A stretch of 64,000 nt of DNA from Selenomonadales bacterium (GTDB lineage: Bacteria > Bacillota > Negativicutes > Sporomusales > UBA7701), in assembly GCA_029975165.1 (NCBI GenBank), contig JARKPR010000024.1:62001-126000 (forward strand), read 5' to 3'. A program made the position numbers and the translations under genes. The notes below the pieces were generated by a model. It searched no databases. It was not told the DNA's origin and saw only the letters and a list, made by a program, of their open reading frames with translations. Below, piece after piece: positions 61,032-64,000 of the stretch (positions are counted from its first letter, which is position 1; each line of letters starts with the position of its first letter).

Positions 61032-61889
61032 TTAGACGCTCTCTACAAGAGCCTCGCCGGCATGATACGAGCTTCTGACCAGCGGCGAGGAGGCCACGTA
61101 GCGGAAGCCCATCCCCTCGGCCTGTCGCTTGTAGGCGGCAAAAGCCTCCGGAGTTATATATTCTATTACCGGATGATGATTTTTCGACGGTGCCAGGTAC
61201 TGGCCGATCGTTACGATGTCGCAGTCCGATTGGCGCAAATCCCCCAGCAGTCCCTCAACCTCTTCCGGCGCCTCTCCCAGACCTACCATGAAGCCCGATT
61301 TGGCGTAAATGCCGGCATCCATTGCTTTTATCCTTTTAATTAGCTCCAGGGAACGGTAATAATCCGCCAGCGGCCTGACCGCCGGGTAAAGCCGCCGTAT
61401 TGTTTCGACATTGTGGTTGATTACTCTGGGCCCGGCCTTGACCACCTTCGCCAAAGCACTCCCGCTGCCCTGGAAATCCGGGATAAGCACCTCTATGGTC
61501 GTAGCGGGCGAGACATTTTTCACCGCTTCGATAACCGCGGCAAAATGCCCGGCGCCGCCGTCAGGAAGATCATCTCTGGTCACCGATGTGATTACCACGT
61601 GCTTTAACGCCAGTTCCTTCACGGCCTGGGCGACATGATAAGGCTCCTGGGCGTCGATAGCCGTGGGGACGCCTTTGCTTACTTTACAAAAAGTGCAATT
61701 CCTCGTGCACTCCCTGCCCAGAATCATAAAGGTGGCTGTCAGCTTGCCGAAACATTCCATGAGGTTGGGGCAGTTGGCTTCCTCGCAGACGGTATGCAGG
61801 TTCAGCTTTCTTAACATCGCCGATACCTGTCGCAGCTCGGGGCCGCCGGCAATCCTTATTTTGAGCCAGTCCGGCTTTCTATTCTCCAT
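61032..61889 (-). CDS. lipA: Lipoyl synthase LipA
   Basis: Radical-SAM sulfur-insertion enzyme of 285 residues. The auxiliary cluster ligands C35, C40 and C46 ([12 protein letters not shown]) and the SAM cluster C61, C65, C68 ([10 protein letters not shown]) are all present, and the C-terminal RSSYHAGE has the serine ligand. Its ATG overlaps the lipB stop by 11 bp, so they are translated together. It makes lipoyl groups for 2-oxoacid dehydrogenases or the glycine cleavage system. Confidence 0.96.
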   Translation of the reverse strand: MENRKPDWLKIRIAGGPELRQVSAMLRKLNLHTVCEEANCPNLMECFGKLTATFMILGRECTRNCTFCKVSKGVPTAIDAQEPYHVAQAVKELALKHVVITSVTRDDLPDGGAGHFAAVIEAVKNVSPATTIEVLIPDFQGSGSALAKVVKAGPRVINHNVETIRRLYPAVRPLADYYRSLELIKRIKAMDAGIYAKSGFMVGLGEAPEEVEGLLGDLRQSDCDIVTIGQYLAPSKNHHPVIEYITPEAFAAYKRQAEGMGFRYVASSPLVRSSYHAGEALVESV

Positions 61890-62577
61890 CGGTTAACTCC
61901 TCGATGCTCCTTAGGAATTTTGCTTGGCCTACAATCTCGGGCTCCACCTGAAAAACCGCGGCAAAATGCTTGACAATGCGCTCCATCACCGTTTCCATAT
62001 CCTGCGGCGCACCCAGCAGCCTTTGCAGGGAAGTCACTCCCTTATCCCTTATCCCGCAGGGCGTAATCCACCGGTAGTGCTCCAGGTCGGTATTCACGTT
62101 GAAGGCGAACCCATGCATCGTGACCCAGCGCCTTATCGCGCAGCCGATGGCCGTAATCTTCTCGTTTCCTACCCATACGCCCCTGTACGCGGCAATCCTG
62201 CCGGCATCGAGACCATACTCCGCCTGCAGCAGGCTAATAAAGGTCTCTTCCAGCCGGCCGACATAGTCTTTGGTAGCTTTCCCGTGATAATTCAGGTTCA
62301 AAATGGGATAGCCCACGATCTGTCCCGGGCCGTGATAGGTCACATCCCCGCCCCGGCGGCTATGGTAGACCTTGACGCCCATATTGCCGAGGAATTCTTC
62401 GCTCACCAGAATATTGTCCGTTTTTCCGTTTAGGCCCAAAGTAAGTACCGGCGGATGCTCCAACAACAGAAGAACGTCCCCGATCGCTTCCTGCTCCCTG
62501 AGTTTATGGATCTTCAGCTGCAACTCAAGAGCTGTTTGGTATTCAATCATCCCAAGTTTGGCGACCTTCAGCTTCAC
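61879..62577 (-). CDS. lipB: Octanoyltransferase LipB
   Basis: Transfers octanoate from acyl carrier protein to lipoyl domains. GTG 62577 (behind GAGGGTAGCTCTG) gives 232 residues starting [20 protein letters not shown], as in the family. Active-site blocks: [40 protein letters not shown] and the Cys of ITPCGI. The frame is open further, to 62733, but that stretch coincides with a promoter and has no homology I recognise. Confidence 0.92.
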   Translation of the reverse strand: MKLKVAKLGMIEYQTALELQLKIHKLREQEAIGDVLLLLEHPPVLTLGLNGKTDNILVSEEFLGNMGVKVYHSRRGGDVTYHGPGQIVGYPILNLNYHGKATKDYVGRLEETFISLLQAEYGLDAGRIAAYRGVWVGNEKITAIGCAIRRWVTMHGFAFNVNTDLEHYRWITPCGIRDKGVTSLQRLLGAPQDMETVMERIVKHFAAVFQVEPEIVGQAKFLRSIEELTDGE

Positions 62578-62704
62578 CAGAGCTACCCTCTTTTTATCCC
62601 GTATTCCACGGGGGATCGGCAGCGGCAACCGGGAAGAAACAAAAAGGCCACAGCATATGAAGCTCCGGCCTTCGGCGTTCCAATCGGCTACCGCCTTTTC
62701 ATAA

Positions 62705-62733
62705 AGTCTATCCGACCCGAAAGCATCTGTCAA
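62705..62733 (-). promoter_or_regulatory. Sigma-A promoter of lipBA
   Basis: Minus strand TTGACA (62733-62728), 17-base spacer, TAGACT (62710-62705), about 130 bases before the lipB start. The rest of the gap 62578-62878 shows no gene. Confidence 0.6.
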
Positions 62734-62878
62734 GATTTATTTCCTGTTTCCGTCGCGTTAACGAAACCACGAAACTCGCTTTGGCTGTGGGGCGATCATC
62801 GTCAGGTGACCGGTAATCGAGCGCCTAATTCGTCAGCCGAGGTGCCGGCGCCGGTTTCCGGTAAAAGGGCTATAAACG

Positions 62879-62912
62879 AAGATGCACCCGCAGGAACGGG
62901 CGGGCGCATCTT
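62879..62912. terminator. Terminator after the molbindin-like gene
   Basis: Arms around AAGATGC (62879-62885) and GCATCTT (62906-62912), extended inside by a GC-rich stem (ACCCGC/GGGCGG with one mismatch). It lies 15 bases past the stop at 62928. Confidence 0.65.
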
Positions 62913-62927
62913 TTGTATGTGGGCTTC

Positions 62928-63131
62928 TTATTTGATTATCATCATCTCGGTGGCTTTCACCAGGGCGGTGACTTTATCGCCCGCTTTGATGCCCAGGTCG
63001 TCGACGGAATCGATCGTGATCGCCGCGACTAGCTCGGTGCCTTTGTGGTCCATGACCACCTTCGCCATAACATTGCCTTTCACGACTTCCTTGACCGTGG
63101 CTTCCAGCTTGTTACGTCCGCTGATTTTCAT
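62928..63131 (-). CDS. Molbindin-like TOBE-domain protein (Mop)
   Basis: Single TOBE/Mop domain of 67 residues from ATG 63131, seven bases after AAAGGAGG. MKISGRNKLEATVKEVVKGN, MAKVVMDHKGTELVAAITIDS and GIKAGDKVTALVKATEMMI follow the molbindin pattern closely, including the terminal VKATEVMI-like strand. Such proteins bind molybdate or tungstate for storage or sensing. An AT-rich dyad lies about 100 bases upstream. Confidence 0.9.
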   Translation of the reverse strand: MKISGRNKLEATVKEVVKGNVMAKVVMDHKGTELVAAITIDSVDDLGIKAGDKVTALVKATEMMIIK

Positions 63132-63226
63132 TGCCGGACCTCCTTTCCAAACAGACTCCGCAAGTAAATTATACCAACATCCTCTAATTTTGTAAAGCAA
63201 TTTACTATTATCATCTAATAAAACAC

Positions 63227-63253
63227 GTTATTATCAATAATAATATTAATAAC
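63227..63253. promoter_or_regulatory. AT-rich dyad upstream of the molbindin-like gene
   Basis: Arms GTTATTA (63227-63233) and TAATAAC (63247-63253). The CGTTAT...ATAAC pattern faintly recalls ModE boxes, but the region is extremely AT-rich and the match is loose. Nothing else was seen in the gap 63132-63372. Confidence 0.25.
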
Positions 63254-63372
63254 ATTAACAAACATGACTCTAGGCCAATCTGGCATTCTGTTGAGCGCCG
63301 TTATGTTATGTGTTGTCAAATATTACAAAAAAGGCCAAAAAAACTGTTGCCGAAACCAAAATATTTCTTAAC

Positions 63373-63561
63373 CTAATCGCCGCCAGCTAAAGCCAGTATA
63401 ACGATACCTGCGCCAACCATCAGCCCCGATATCCACACAAGCAACTGGACAAGCCTTTCCTGTTTCTCATTCAGCTCCGTGGCCATGGCGCAGAAACAGG
63501 ATATGGTCAGCATCAGCCCTACCGGCAGGATGATCGCGGCCAAAAGAACCTGGACATTCAT
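63373..63561 (-). CDS. Small hypothetical membrane protein
   Basis: 62 residues with two membrane helices (VLLAAIILPVGLMLTISCFC at about 5-24 and LLVWISGLMVGAGIVILALA at about 40-59) joined by a charged loop (ELNEKQERLVQ). The hairpin shape is a common small-protein form, and I recognise no family. It lies 69 bases after the DUF364 gene in the same direction and may be co-transcribed. Confidence 0.55.
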   Translation of the reverse strand: MNVQVLLAAIILPVGLMLTISCFCAMATELNEKQERLVQLLVWISGLMVGAGIVILALAGGD

Positions 63562-63630
63562 ATAATCTCCATCCCCGGCCGGATTATCCGGCCCGTTTCC
63601 GCCCTTTCTCCGTCCGGCGGAGTCCTGCGC

Positions 63631-64000
63631 TTATACTCTTACCGACACTTTCCGCCCGTAGCCGATCAATTGCAGCATTCCGGCGCACTGGCTTATTCCC
63701 GCGAGGATGGCCTCTCTGTTCGCCGGCAGCCACCTCGTCCCCGAGAGGACGGTGACCCCGGTGCCGCGGAACGCGGCGGGATACATAGGCGTGCTGGCGC
63801 CGACCATGACCACGTCCCTTGCTCGGGAGCAATAGCCCAGCAGCTTGTCCAGCGTGCCGTTTATCAGCGACGTGCTGCTGACGAATACCACCTGGCACTC
63901 GGGCAGCAGCTCCGGCTCGGCCGCTTCCGGATGAACCTGGCCGGCCACCCCCTTGCCCCGTTCGAAGACAAGCAGGCGCCGGACCTTGCCTCTCAGCCCG
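63631..64000 (-). CDS. DUF364 / putative heavy-metal chelation domain protein (5' truncated)
   Basis: C-terminal part of a DUF364-type Rossmann-like protein (PF04016). The frame stays open to the window edge (upstream residues GKVRRLLVFERGKGVAG), so the start is outside. Visible blocks: VVFVSSTSLINGTLDKLLGYCS, VVMVGASTPMYPAAFRGTGVTVLSG (in parts) and AILAGISQCAGMLQLIGYGRK. At least 123 residues are present of a usual 240-280. These proteins often occur with metal or molybdenum genes and may bind a metal chelate; the molbindin-like gene is 0.5 kb away. Confidence 0.82.
   Translation of the reverse strand, partial: GLRGKVRRLLVFERGKGVAGQVHPEAAEPELLPECQVVFVSSTSLINGTLDKLLGYCSRARDVVMVGASTPMYPAAFRGTGVTVLSGTRWLPANREAILAGISQCAGMLQLIGYGRKVSVRV

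Noticed and set aside
62578-62733. An N-terminal extension of LipB
   Set aside because: It overlaps a TTGACA-N17-TAGACT promoter, resembles no LipB, and the GTG at 62577 has a ribosome site and the family-typical start.

Overview
The window is 64 kb of GC-rich DNA that is almost entirely coding. It looks like the chromosome of an anaerobic, diderm member of the Firmicutes, most likely Negativicutes (Sporomusaceae-like). This is inference from gene content: a TolC-type outer-membrane channel and an RND pump (two membranes), a biotin-dependent sodium-pumping methylmalonyl-CoA decarboxylase with the full B12-dependent succinate/propionate pathway, and oxygen-sensitive Fe-S dehydratases. No rRNA, tRNA, CRISPR array, insertion sequence or phage gene was recognised.

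Layout. 1-7.6 kb (+): a truncated PiT phosphate transporter, an OmpR-type two-component system, a roughly 120-bp palindromic repeat, then tolC-macA-macB efflux genes. 7.6-12.6 kb: an RND pump and adaptor (-) divergent from a MarR regulator (+). 12.7-15.3 kb (-): a glycolate/lactate-type FAD oxidase and its Fe-S partner. 15.4-24.6 kb (-): CoA-transferase, methylmalonyl-CoA mutase (two subunits), MeaB, epimerase and the decarboxylase subunits A, D, C, B. These genes interconvert succinate and propionate, with decarboxylation coupled to Na+ export. A 530-bp non-coding stretch with hairpins precedes this operon. 25-28.6 kb (+): GntR regulator, alcohol dehydrogenase, hydroxypyruvate-isomerase-like protein and tartronate-semialdehyde reductase. 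28.7-33.3 kb (-): a Liv-type ABC importer. 33.4-37.5 kb (-): LacI regulator, split transketolase and a zinc dehydrogenase, with two GAAACGTTTC operators.

38.7-57.7 kb (-) is the most unusual part. A PrpR-like sigma-54 activator sits just upstream of a sigma-54 promoter that reads into a ten-gene run: NifU-like scaffold, GGGtGRT protein, PrpF-like isomerase, DASS transporter, two-subunit aconitase X, LeuC/LeuD-type hydratase, class III CoA-transferase and HMG-CoA-lyase-like protein. Read as chemistry this is dehydrate, shift the double bond, rehydrate to a tertiary alcohol, activate with CoA and cleave. That would be a plausible undescribed route for a branched di- or tricarboxylate, giving pyruvate plus acetyl-CoA or propionyl-CoA, and propionyl-CoA could be handled by the methylmalonyl genes. 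A second operon upstream (hydroxyacid dehydrogenase, RpiR regulator, DUF1932 dehydrogenase, RraA-type aldolase, TctCBA transporter) looks functionally allied.

57.9-64 kb (-): thiamine thiazole genes thiS-F-G-H behind a terminator-like leader, lipB-lipA, a molbindin-like protein, a small membrane protein and a truncated DUF364 gene.
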